From Profundibacter sp033851955 (lineage in GTDB: Bacteria > Pseudomonadota > Alphaproteobacteria > Rhodobacterales > Rhodobacteraceae): 64,000 nt of DNA. The stretch is taken from assembly GCA_033851955.1 (NCBI GenBank), contig JAWSVK010000010.1, positions 186,001 through 250,000 of the forward strand. The letters run 5' to 3'. The position numbers and the translations under genes are program-made. Position 1 is the stretch's first letter, and the number at the start of each line of letters is the position of its first letter. Below the pieces are notes generated by a model. The model saw only the letters and a program-made list of their open reading frames with translations, did not search any database and had not been told where the DNA came from. Of this stretch, positions 1 through 7,197 are shown piece after piece.

Positions 1-291
1 AACAAAAGCATAAACCGTCGGGACCGACTGAATTTGTAATTGCGAGGCGATCTGCTGGTTCTCGTCAATATTGACCTTAACCATCTTCACCTTGCCACCC
101 GCCGCTTTCACTTCGGCCTCAAGCGCTGGCCCCAGTGTTTTACACGGCCCGCACCACGGTGCCCAGAAATCAACGATCACCGGCACTTCTTTGCTGGTTT
201 CAACCACGTCGGCCATAAACGTCGCCTCAGAGGTGTCTTTGATTAAATCAGCGGTGGCTGCGGCATCATTGCCTTGTCCCAGTTCAAGCAT
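1..291 (-). CDS. Thioredoxin-domain protein, 3' part cut by window edge
   Basis: The first 97 residues are visible and contain a classic thioredoxin active site, WCGPC, in the context DFWAPWCGPC, followed by KVNIDENQQIASQ and the cis-Pro stretch SVPTVYAF. An N-terminal extension of about 30 residues precedes the fold, as in the alphaproteobacterial YbbN/CnoX-like proteins that carry a TPR tail after the thioredoxin domain. That tail would lie outside the window, so the subfamily is inferred. The start ATG is at 291 on the minus strand, 70 bases downstream of the exonuclease III gene, and both are probably co-transcribed. Role: redox or co-chaperone function in the cytoplasm. Confidence 0.85.
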   Translation of the reverse strand, partial: MLELGQGNDAAATADLIKDTSEATFMADVVETSKEVPVIVDFWAPWCGPCKTLGPALEAEVKAAGGKVKMVKVNIDENQQIASQLQIQSVPTVYAFV

Positions 292-361
292 ATTAAAATT
301 CCATCAATTGGTTTGGTTAAGACCTATATGTGGGCTCAGCGTACAAAACCCAAGAGGCATA

Positions 362-1150
362 TTACAGATCAAATGTCGCAAAAAGTGGCGCGTGGTCGCT
401 GGGTTTTTCCCATCCACGTGCCTCGCGGACCACACGGCTAGAATGTGCCGAGGCGGCAATATCGGCCGTCGCCCAAACATGGTCCAAACGCCGCCCTTTG
501 TCGGCCTCGTCCCAGTCGCGGGCGCGATATGACCACCAGCTGTAAAGCTTGCCATCGGGAATATCCGCCCGTGTCACATCCACCCAATTGCCCGCATCCT
601 GAACTTCGGCCAAGGCTTCAACTTCGATCGGGGTGTGGGAAACCACCTTCAGCAATTTCTTGTGATCCCAAACGTCATCCTCGCGTGGGGCGATGTTCAA
701 ATCCCCAACCAAGATTGATCGCGCGGGTGCGTTGGCGCGAAAATCGTCGCGCATATCAGTTAGATAATCCAGCTTTTGCCCGAATTTTTCATTAATCTCA
801 CGGTTTGGTTTATCGCCGCCCGCCGGTACATAATGGTTGTGAATTGTCACCCCGTTGCCCAATTGCGCCGCCACATGACGTGCATGGCCCAGATTGGCGA
901 AATCATGGCGCGCGGTCTCGACAATCGGCAGGCGCGACAGGATCATCACGCCATTATATCCTTTTTGCCCGCTGGCAACGATGTGGGTATACCCAAGCGC
1001 CGCAAAACCTTCGGTGGGGATTTTATCAACCGGAGATTTGCACTCCTGCAGACATAAAACATCGGGGGCTTCATCACGCAACAGCTTCAAAACAATGGGT
1101 TCACGCAATCGAACCGAATTGATATTCCATGTGCAAAGAGTAAATGACAT
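362..1150 (-). CDS. xth: Exodeoxyribonuclease III (AP endonuclease family)
   Basis: The protein has 262 residues, the usual size for exonuclease III. Visible family motifs are TWNINSVR near residue 7, the metal-binding Glu in LQECK (E36), NHYVPAGGDK, VGDLNIAP and the C-terminal RRLDHVWA and SDHAP. It removes nucleotides 3'-5' and cleaves at abasic sites in base excision repair. The frame is open upstream of 1150, but the ATG at 1150 (MSFTLCTWNIN) begins directly at the conserved core, so I chose it. It is divergent from the MFS gene, with about 80 bases between them for both promoters. Confidence 0.93.
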   Translation of the reverse strand: MSFTLCTWNINSVRLREPIVLKLLRDEAPDVLCLQECKSPVDKIPTEGFAALGYTHIVASGQKGYNGVMILSRLPIVETARHDFANLGHARHVAAQLGNGVTIHNHYVPAGGDKPNREINEKFGQKLDYLTDMRDDFRANAPARSILVGDLNIAPREDDVWDHKKLLKVVSHTPIEVEALAEVQDAGNWVDVTRADIPDGKLYSWWSYRARDWDEADKGRRLDHVWATADIAASAHSSRVVREARGWEKPSDHAPLFATFDL

Positions 1151-1229
1151 TTTCAGCGCTCCAGTTTGACTTTGCCCTACAATAGGCAGACGCTGCGCCA
1201 TTGACCATCCGATAAGAGGCGCAAATTTG

Positions 1230-2483
1230 ATGTTACTGAGGGCAAACCGCAACTACCGACTTTTGTTCACAGCCAGCGCTGTATCAAATCTGGGCGATGG
1301 CATTTCGGCGCTCGCGTTTCCGTGGCTGGCCACCTTGATCACCCGTGATCCGATGCTGATCGCACTGGTGGCCGCAGCCACGCGGTTGCCGTGGTTTTTG
1401 TTTGCGATCCCTGCGGGTGTGATTACCGACCGTCACAACCGCCAACGCCTGATGGTGCAGGCCGATATGCTGCGCCTTTTGCTGACCGTCGGGGTGGTGG
1501 GGTTAATCCTGTCTGGCCCAACGTTGCCCTTGCCCGCAATGGCCGAACAGGCCCATGCCATGATCTTTGGACTATGTGCCGCCGCGTTTTTGCTGGGGTC
1601 CGCCGAGGTAATCCGCGACAACGCCGCCCAAACCGCCTTGCCCTCAATTGTGAGCAAGACCGATCTGGAAACCGCCAATGGTCAAATGTGGAGCATCGAG
1701 CAAATCATGGGGCAATTCGTCGGCCCGCCGCTGGCCGGCCTTCTCATCGCGCTGTCGGTACCGCTGCCCTTTGCCGTGGATGCTGTGACCTTTGCTTTGG
1801 CCGCCTGGTGTGTCTGGTTGATTGCGATGCCACCCCGCACCGCGCCGAAAATGCCCAATGGATTCTGGCCGCAAATGAGGGAAGGGATTGTGTGGATTTA
1901 TGCCCACAAGCTGATCCTGCGCCTGGCCATAATGCTGGGCCTTTTGAACATGTTAAACATGATCGGCCTGACAGTTCTGGTGCTGTTCAGCCAAGAGGTT
2001 CTGGGTTTAGCGGCCGCGGGGCACGGGCTGTTGTTGACGGCAGGTGCCGCGGGCGGTGTGATCGGTGGCTTGATCGCCCCACGCATCATCTCGCGTATAG
2101 GGGCGAACGCCAGCGTTAAAATCGCTTTGCTAATTTTCCCCCTGCCCTACCTCGTCATTTCCATGACCTCAAATGTCTTCGTCGTTGCTATCGCCTTATT
2201 CGTCGAAATGTTGGCCGCCCTGCTGTGGAATGTGGTCACAGTTTCCCTGCGCCAACGCACAATTCCCGACAAACTGCTGGGCCGCGTCAACAGCATCTAC
2301 CGGTTCTTTGGTTGGGGCACGATGCCCATTGGTGCGCTGATCGGCGGGGCATTGGTGGCGATATTTGAACCGGATCTTGGACGCGAATCCGCTCTGCGGT
2401 TGCCGTTTTTGGTTGGCGGATTGGGGGCTGTGACGCTGCTTATATATGGTCTGGCACGGCTTAAACTAGAAGACCACGTTTAG
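1230..2483 (+). CDS. MFS transporter, EntS-like
   Basis: This 417-residue protein has about twelve hydrophobic segments and begins MLLRANRNYRLLFTASAVS, typical of the MFS_3/EntS branch of the major facilitator superfamily. The loop between segments 2 and 3 holds the motif A variant GVITDRHNRQRLM. A TTG directly precedes the ATG at 1230, but the ATG has the purine-rich AGAGG about ten bases upstream. The related family exports siderophores or drugs. The substrate cannot be read from sequence. It is followed after two bases by a small secreted protein and is probably co-transcribed with it. Confidence 0.85.
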   Translation: MLLRANRNYRLLFTASAVSNLGDGISALAFPWLATLITRDPMLIALVAAATRLPWFLFAIPAGVITDRHNRQRLMVQADMLRLLLTVGVVGLILSGPTLPLPAMAEQAHAMIFGLCAAAFLLGSAEVIRDNAAQTALPSIVSKTDLETANGQMWSIEQIMGQFVGPPLAGLLIALSVPLPFAVDAVTFALAAWCVWLIAMPPRTAPKMPNGFWPQMREGIVWIYAHKLILRLAIMLGLLNMLNMIGLTVLVLFSQEVLGLAAAGHGLLLTAGAAGGVIGGLIAPRIISRIGANASVKIALLIFPLPYLVISMTSNVFVVAIALFVEMLAALLWNVVTVSLRQRTIPDKLLGRVNSIYRFFGWGTMPIGALIGGALVAIFEPDLGRESALRLPFLVGGLGAVTLLIYGLARLKLEDHV

Positions 2484-2485
2484 AC

Positions 2486-3004
2486 ATGCGGTTTATTTCC
2501 ATATGTCTAACTTTCGTCTTGGCGACGACGCAGTCCTTTGCCCGTCCACTTACAACGCATGAATATATAACGCTCAGTGCTGTGGTTGAAAAATACAGCA
2601 ATGATATGAAAGAACTGAATTTCAGCGCTGTTATCGACACAATGCCGAACAGAATTGCCCATCATCTTTCCGTCAAATTGGAAACAAGCCCAGAGCAGGT
2701 CCGCAGAATAATATCGGAGCAAACGCACAAGATAATGAGAAGAACCATTATACAGGTTTTTGAGGCAGATTTGTCCGATTTGGACCTCACCGATGCACGA
2801 AACATCGACGGGACCCCTGCTTCTTACACCGTGATACCATACGACATGCTGATGACGATCAACGGGGAAATTCACAATGAAATTTCGATCCTTTTGGCTC
2901 TTTATGAGGCTAATCAGTGGTGGTTGCTTCGATTCAACCCCGACAATCCAGACCTGCTGCTCGAACTTTACCCATTCCTAAAAAACGCAGAACTTAACGA
3001 CTGA
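2486..3004 (+). CDS. Secreted protein of unknown function
   Basis: The 172-residue product starts with a good signal peptide (MRFISICLTFVLATTQSFA, then R-P), so the mature part is about 153 residues in the periplasm. I do not recognise a family. The mature chain has no cysteines, is fairly acidic and looks helical at the N-terminal side, with a more beta-rich end containing VIPYDMLMTINGEIHNE. It starts two bases after the MFS stop codon, which suggests translational coupling. No strong ribosome-binding site is visible. The base composition is more AT-rich than the transporter before it. Confidence 0.6.
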   Translation: MRFISICLTFVLATTQSFARPLTTHEYITLSAVVEKYSNDMKELNFSAVIDTMPNRIAHHLSVKLETSPEQVRRIISEQTHKIMRRTIIQVFEADLSDLDLTDARNIDGTPASYTVIPYDMLMTINGEIHNEISILLALYEANQWWLLRFNPDNPDLLLELYPFLKNAELND

Positions 3005-3034
3005 CAAAAAAAGACCCGGCACAAAGGCCGGGCC
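3005..3034 (-). terminator. Rho-independent terminator of the response regulator gene
   Basis: The stem CCCGGC (3015-3020) pairs with GCCGGG (3027-3032) around a six-base loop. Read on the minus strand it is followed by seven T residues (3006-3012). It lies about 85 bases beyond the stop of the minus-strand response regulator gene. Confidence 0.8.
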
Positions 3035-3049
3035 AGTCCAACAGGGAGG

Positions 3050-3073
3050 TGTATGTCATTACCCCGACATACA
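3050..3073. repeat. Perfect 8-bp inverted repeat between convergent genes
   Basis: TGTATGTC (3050-3057) and GACATACA (3066-3073) form a perfect 8-bp stem with an eight-base loop. It lies between the response regulator stop and its terminator. It has no T-run, so it may be an RNA 3'-end stabilising hairpin rather than a terminator. Confidence 0.4.
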
Positions 3074-3120
3074 GGGGAACTCGTTTGTCCTGTGTAGCAC
3101 GCAATGGTTAATTTTGCGTT

Positions 3121-3810
3121 TCACGCCACCAATCTATAACCCCCAGATTCGGTCACAAGAAGGCGGGCATTTGACGGATCTGGTTCTATTTTTTGACGAA
3201 GACGGTAAATATGTGTCTCTAATGTGTGCGTGGTCACCCCCGCATTATAGCCCCAAACCTCGTGCAGCAGCACATCGCGGGCCACCACGCCCTCAGTGGC
3301 GCGGTACAGGAACTTGAGGATATTCGTCTCTTTTTCGGTCAGGCGTATTTTACGCTCATCTTCGGTGATTAACATCTTCATTGAGGGTTTGAACGTGTAT
3401 GGCCCCAGTGTGAAAACTGCATCTTCTGACTGTTCATGTTGACGCAGTTGTGCACGAATGCGGGCCAACAGCACTGGAAACTTGAACGGTTTGGTTACGT
3501 AATCATTGGCGCCAGCGTCCAGCCCCAAGATGGTATCAGCATCGCTGTCATGCCCCGTCAACATCAACACAGGGCATTTCACCCCTTGTTTACGCATCAA
3601 ACGGCACAATTCGCGCCCATCAGTGTCAGGCAGGCCAACATCCAGAATGACCAGATCATACAGCGCTTCTTTGGCGCGCTCCATCGCCTCGGCCCCACTT
3701 CCGGCTTCAAAGACGTCAAAATCTTCGGTCATCACCAGTTGCTCAGACAGGGCCTCGCGCAGGTCTTCGTCATCGTCGACCAATAGAATTTTCTTAACAC
3801 TGTTGTTCAT
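3121..3810 (-). CDS. OmpR-family response regulator
   Basis: A 229-residue two-component response regulator. The receiver domain (about 1-120) has the acidic pocket D12-D14, phospho-acceptor D57 in VILDVGLPDTDG, T85 and K107 in YVTKPF. The C-terminal winged helix (about 130-229) ends in the typical ETHIYRLRQKI and GGYRLV. The open frame extends further upstream, but the ATG at 3810 has AAGGAG placed seven bases before it and starts at the receiver core. No histidine kinase is adjacent, so it is an orphan here. It is divergent from an L,D-transpeptidase-like gene, which could be a target; that is only an inference from position. Confidence 0.9.
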   Translation of the reverse strand: MNNSVKKILLVDDDEDLREALSEQLVMTEDFDVFEAGSGAEAMERAKEALYDLVILDVGLPDTDGRELCRLMRKQGVKCPVLMLTGHDSDADTILGLDAGANDYVTKPFKFPVLLARIRAQLRQHEQSEDAVFTLGPYTFKPSMKMLITEDERKIRLTEKETNILKFLYRATEGVVARDVLLHEVWGYNAGVTTHTLETHIYRLRQKIEPDPSNARLLVTESGGYRLVA

Positions 3811-3979
3811 CAATTCGCTCCTTGCGCGTATCACATGACTATATCTGTGCCTGAACATGGCTTTCAACAAGGGGTATGCCCTGTTTCTCACGTATCCGTG
3901 TCGTGTCAGGGCGATATGTTTCAAATTCCTACAAAAATAGGTACACAATCCAGATAAAGTGTAACACGAAAGATACCTC

Positions 3980-4486
3980 ATGGCTCCAAACCCCGCCGAT
4001 CTTGTCCTGACCAAACAGGGTGTCCGGTTTCATAATCGGTTGATCCCTTGCTCCATTGGGCGTGCTGGTATCACATCCGCTAAGCACGAGGGCGACGGGG
4101 CGACACCTGTGGGCCGCCATAAAATAATGGGGCTCTATTATCGCCCCGATCGTATGCGCGTGCCAACCTCATGGGCGATGCCGATTTTACCACGGGATTT
4201 GTGGTCAGACGATGTGGCAGATTCAGCCTACAACCATCTGGTGAAAGCCCCTCATGCCTATAGTCATGAAAAAATGCGCCGCGCCGATCCTTTGTATGAC
4301 ATGGTTTTGATTACGGATTGGAATTGGCCAATCGCCACACCACACAAAGGCTCGGCCATTTTCTTGCACGTTTGGCGCAAAGCCCGCCACCCCACCGAGG
4401 GCTGCGTGGCTTTTTCCAAATCAAACCTTGCATGGATCATTCAACACCTGACGCCGGACAGCCACTTGGTCGTCACGGCCCCCTAG
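3980..4486 (+). CDS. L,D-transpeptidase (YkuD)-like protein
   Basis: The 168-residue protein carries the YkuD catalytic signature in the form IFLHVW...PTEGCVAF near residues 126-145, with the His and the nucleophilic Cys (in EGCVAF) that define the family. There is an early GATPVGRHKI segment that matches the substrate-side conserved region. There is no signal peptide or membrane anchor, which fits the short Rhodobacterales members whose location and substrate are not settled. The family makes or edits 3-3 peptidoglycan crosslinks or related peptide bonds. It sits tail to tail with yggS, 12 bases apart. Confidence 0.82.
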   Translation: MAPNPADLVLTKQGVRFHNRLIPCSIGRAGITSAKHEGDGATPVGRHKIMGLYYRPDRMRVPTSWAMPILPRDLWSDDVADSAYNHLVKAPHAYSHEKMRRADPLYDMVLITDWNWPIATPHKGSAIFLHVWRKARHPTEGCVAFSKSNLAWIIQHLTPDSHLVVTAP

Positions 4487-4498
4487 CGAAGAAAGCCG

Positions 4499-5164
4499 TC
4501 AGGCTTGATGAGCGGCGTAGCCGCGTTCGCCAAAAATCGCGGAACCAACCCGCACATGGCTGGCCCCCATCGCGACGGCCCGCTCAAAGTCACTGCTCAT
4601 GCCCATCGATAGGCCGGCCAGATCATTGCGCTCCGCAATTTTGCGCAGTAGGGCGAAATGCAGGCTGGCTTCCTCATCGGCTGTTGGAATGCACATCAAT
4701 CCGACAATTGGTAAATCCAGTGCCCAACATTCAGTAATAAACGCATCCGCCTCCGCAGGTAAAACGCCGGCCTTTTGCGGCTCTTCACCCGTGTTCACCT
4801 GAACAAACAAATCTGGACAATGCCCAAGCTCCTGTGCCAATCGCGCTAAAGTCTTGGCCAGTTTTGGCCGATCCAACGAATGGATCGCTTCAAACAGCCC
4901 CATCGCTTGCCGCGCCTTGTTGGTTTGCAACGGGCCAAGTAAATGCACCGCAACTCCGTCGAATTGTTCGCGAAACGCGGGCCACTTACCAGCAGCTTCC
5001 TGCACTTTGTTTTCACCAAACAATCGATGCCCCTCAACCAGCACGGCTTCAACCCGTTCATCTGGTTGAAGCTTGGACACAGCAATCAGACGCGTTGACC
5101 CGACATCTCGGCCGACACGGCATTCCTCGTTGTGAATTTTGTCTGTGATCTGTGTTAGGGACAT
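4499..5164 (-). CDS. yggS: YggS-family pyridoxal phosphate homeostasis protein
   Basis: A 221-residue single-domain PLP-binding barrel protein. The PLP lysine is K31 in RLIAVSKLQP. Other family marks are the FGENKVQEA stretch, HLLGPLQTNK, the VQVNTGEEPQKAGV segment and SMGMSSDFERAVAMGASHVRVGSAIFG at the end, which binds the cofactor phosphate. Length is typical. The protein buffers intracellular PLP and affects amino acid and B6 balance; it has no known catalytic activity. The ATG at 5164 is the only good start. Confidence 0.93.
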   Translation of the reverse strand: MSLTQITDKIHNEECRVGRDVGSTRLIAVSKLQPDERVEAVLVEGHRLFGENKVQEAAGKWPAFREQFDGVAVHLLGPLQTNKARQAMGLFEAIHSLDRPKLAKTLARLAQELGHCPDLFVQVNTGEEPQKAGVLPAEADAFITECWALDLPIVGLMCIPTADEEASLHFALLRKIAERNDLAGLSMGMSSDFERAVAMGASHVRVGSAIFGERGYAAHQA

Positions 5165-5307
5165 CTGGCATGATCCGTTATCTATCTATCGATAACACCC
5201 TTGTCCTAGGGCGTTTCGACTTATATTTGAAACACCTTTCGCTGTCTTTCGCCAAAGCTCAAACGCGAAATCTGTTACACTATGGTAATGATAAATTCGA
5301 AACGCAG

Positions 5308-5343
5308 TAAAAGAAATGGGGGCGCGCAACAGCGCACCCCCAA
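5308..5343 (-). terminator. Terminator of the porin gene
   Basis: The sequence TGGGGGCGCGC (from 5317) pairs with GCGCACCCCCA (ending 5342), with one A bulged. On the minus strand it is followed by a T-rich run. It lies 24 bases beyond the porin stop codon. Confidence 0.8.
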
Positions 5344-5366
5344 ATAACTTGGTATTTCAAATCAAC

Positions 5367-6305
5367 TTAGAAGCTGAATTTGATACCTGCAGTTGCGCGC
5401 TTGATGCCAACTTCTGAGTTGGAATAACCGCCAACCAAAGTAGCGCCGCCCAGATCATATGTTACGCCCAGACCCCAAGGGTTGTCTGTCGCAGCAAGTG
5501 AATTCTCGTCACCAACGAATGCTGAAACAGTTGTAGCACCCATTGTGTAAGAACCGTTCAGAACAACTTTATCAGTGCCGTTGTTGTCAGCATATGACAG
5601 ACCAACACCGAAGTCGCCCAATTTACCTTGAACAGTCACAACAGTTTTGTCGAGAAGAGCAAAGCTGCTGTCTTGAACAGCGATCGCAGCAGTCCAGTCA
5701 CCAAAGTTGTAAGCCAAGTGGATAGCGCCAACGTTTGGAGTGGAAGTGAACGAGTTCACGGACGCGTATGAAACATGTGCCGAGAAATCACCAACGGAGT
5801 ATTCTACTTCAACACCGTTCATACCATTGCCGCGTGACGAATAGGCTGACCAGCCCCAGTAACCAGCACCGACAGTGTTTGTTGCCAAACCGGACCAGCC
5901 GTTGCCGTCAAGGCCAACGCTTGGTGTGTAAAGGCCAGGCATACACTCGATTGCGCCACAGATGTTACCAACAGTCAGCTTGAAGCCGCCAGATTTCAGG
6001 TAAACATTTGCGCCGTTGATCGCAGTGTTTGTTGGGTTGCCGATAGCGGCGATAGGAATGGATCCAAGACCACCTTCATCTGAACGGATACGGATACGTG
6101 CGCCCAATTCCAGACCACCGTCTGTTTCAGTTGACGCGTCGATGTTGATCGTTACACGTTTTTCCAGCGAAGTGCTGCTGACGTTAGCAGCTGTGCCGCT
6201 TACGTACTTCAGACCAAAACGGGCTGAACCGGTTAGGTTTACTTCGGCAGATGCAACGCCAGTGAAGGCAACCATTGCAGCTGTGGCTAAGAGAACTTTT
6301 TTCAT
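5367..6305 (-). CDS. Outer membrane porin (Rhodobacter type)
   Basis: The 312-residue precursor has a clear signal peptide MKKVLLATAAMVAFTGVASA, then a mature N-terminus EVNLTGSARFGLKY typical of the Rhodobacter general porins. The chain alternates short beta strands, has a two-cysteine loop (NICGAIECMPG) in the constriction region, and ends in an aromatic residue (KFSF) as BamA-recognised outer membrane proteins do. Length fits a 16-stranded trimeric barrel. Codon use is strongly biased, which suggests high expression. It is a single gene with its own terminator. A 276-base divergent region to the next gene holds its promoter. Confidence 0.92.
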   Translation of the reverse strand: MKKVLLATAAMVAFTGVASAEVNLTGSARFGLKYVSGTAANVSSTSLEKRVTINIDASTETDGGLELGARIRIRSDEGGLGSIPIAAIGNPTNTAINGANVYLKSGGFKLTVGNICGAIECMPGLYTPSVGLDGNGWSGLATNTVGAGYWGWSAYSSRGNGMNGVEVEYSVGDFSAHVSYASVNSFTSTPNVGAIHLAYNFGDWTAAIAVQDSSFALLDKTVVTVQGKLGDFGVGLSYADNNGTDKVVLNGSYTMGATTVSAFVGDENSLAATDNPWGLGVTYDLGGATLVGGYSNSEVGIKRATAGIKFSF

Positions 6306-6581
6306 TTCGTTTTCCCTATTTGTTAAAAATGCACCCCAATTCAGGGAATCCGAATTGAGTATGATGTTGTTTCGCCGTTTGCGTGGATCAATGCAAGTTC
6401 CCCGAAACCGCTTAACTCATTGCACCCGTTCGTGGTGCAGCTTTGCCACAGTATTACCGCACTATGGGCAGAACTTTGCCAAAGCCTGTAACACTATACT
6501 TAGAATGTAACCTCAAAAAGCCTTGCTCGCCTTAAATCGGTTGGTTACTAGGGTATAACAAAGAAGTTTGGGGTATCTCGC

Positions 6582-7121
6582 ATGACAATAGGGCAGAAAT
6601 TCACAGGTTTATTGGCGATTCTCGCTGTTTCTGGGCTGGCGGCTTGTGGCGGCGGATCAACTGGGTCAGTAAGCTCTGGCGGTTTTTCGGCGGGCCGCAG
6701 CGGCAAAACCCGCCCAGCGGATGGGTTTCGTTCAGAAATCGACTCGGAACAGCTCCGTGCTGGCGAAAACAAGAATCAGAATGGACTTTTGTCACTGTTC
6801 AACAACAATGCCGACCCGAACATCACTGTCGAGGTGAATAAATACATCTGGAACGCTTCACTCGAAGTGCTGAATTTCCTACCGATTCAGGCCGCAGACC
6901 CATTTACGGGAATCATTTCAACGGGCTACGGCACCCCACCCGGCGGTGGACGCGCCTATAAGGCCACCATTTATGTGCAGGATCCGGCCCTTGATGCCCG
7001 TTCGCTGAATATATCACTGCGCACCCGCAGCGGTGTGGCCAGCGCCGACACTGTGCGCGCTGTTGAGGATGCGATTCTCACCCGGGCGCGTCAGCTGCGT
7101 ATTCGCGACGGCAAACTCTAA
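6582..7121 (+). CDS. DUF3576 family lipoprotein
   Basis: A 179-residue protein with a lipobox: hydrophobic stretch then LAAC, making C22 the lipidated residue. A Gly/Ser-rich linker follows, then a compact domain with GFRSEID, the TVEVNKYIWNASLEVLNFLPI segment and SNGTPPGG-like GYGTPPGGGRAY. These match the alphaproteobacterial DUF3576 family, which usually lies just upstream of leuS as here. The molecular function is unknown. The location is expected to be the periplasmic face of a membrane. A terminator separates it from leuS. Confidence 0.85.
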   Translation: MTIGQKFTGLLAILAVSGLAACGGGSTGSVSSGGFSAGRSGKTRPADGFRSEIDSEQLRAGENKNQNGLLSLFNNNADPNITVEVNKYIWNASLEVLNFLPIQAADPFTGIISTGYGTPPGGGRAYKATIYVQDPALDARSLNISLRTRSGVASADTVRAVEDAILTRARQLRIRDGKL

Positions 7122-7149
7122 CTCTACGGCCTTCCCAACTTACACTATT

Positions 7150-7176
7150 ACGCCGGGCCTCATCGTCCGGCGTTTT
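7150..7176 (+). terminator. Terminator between DUF3576 gene and leuS
   Basis: ACGCCGG (7150-7156) pairs with CCGGCGT (7167-7173), and TTTT follows. It ends only about 22 bases before the leuS ATG, so either leuS has its promoter overlapping this hairpin, or the terminator is leaky and leuS depends on read-through. Confidence 0.65.
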
Positions 7177-7197
7177 CACTTTAAGGATACGATCATT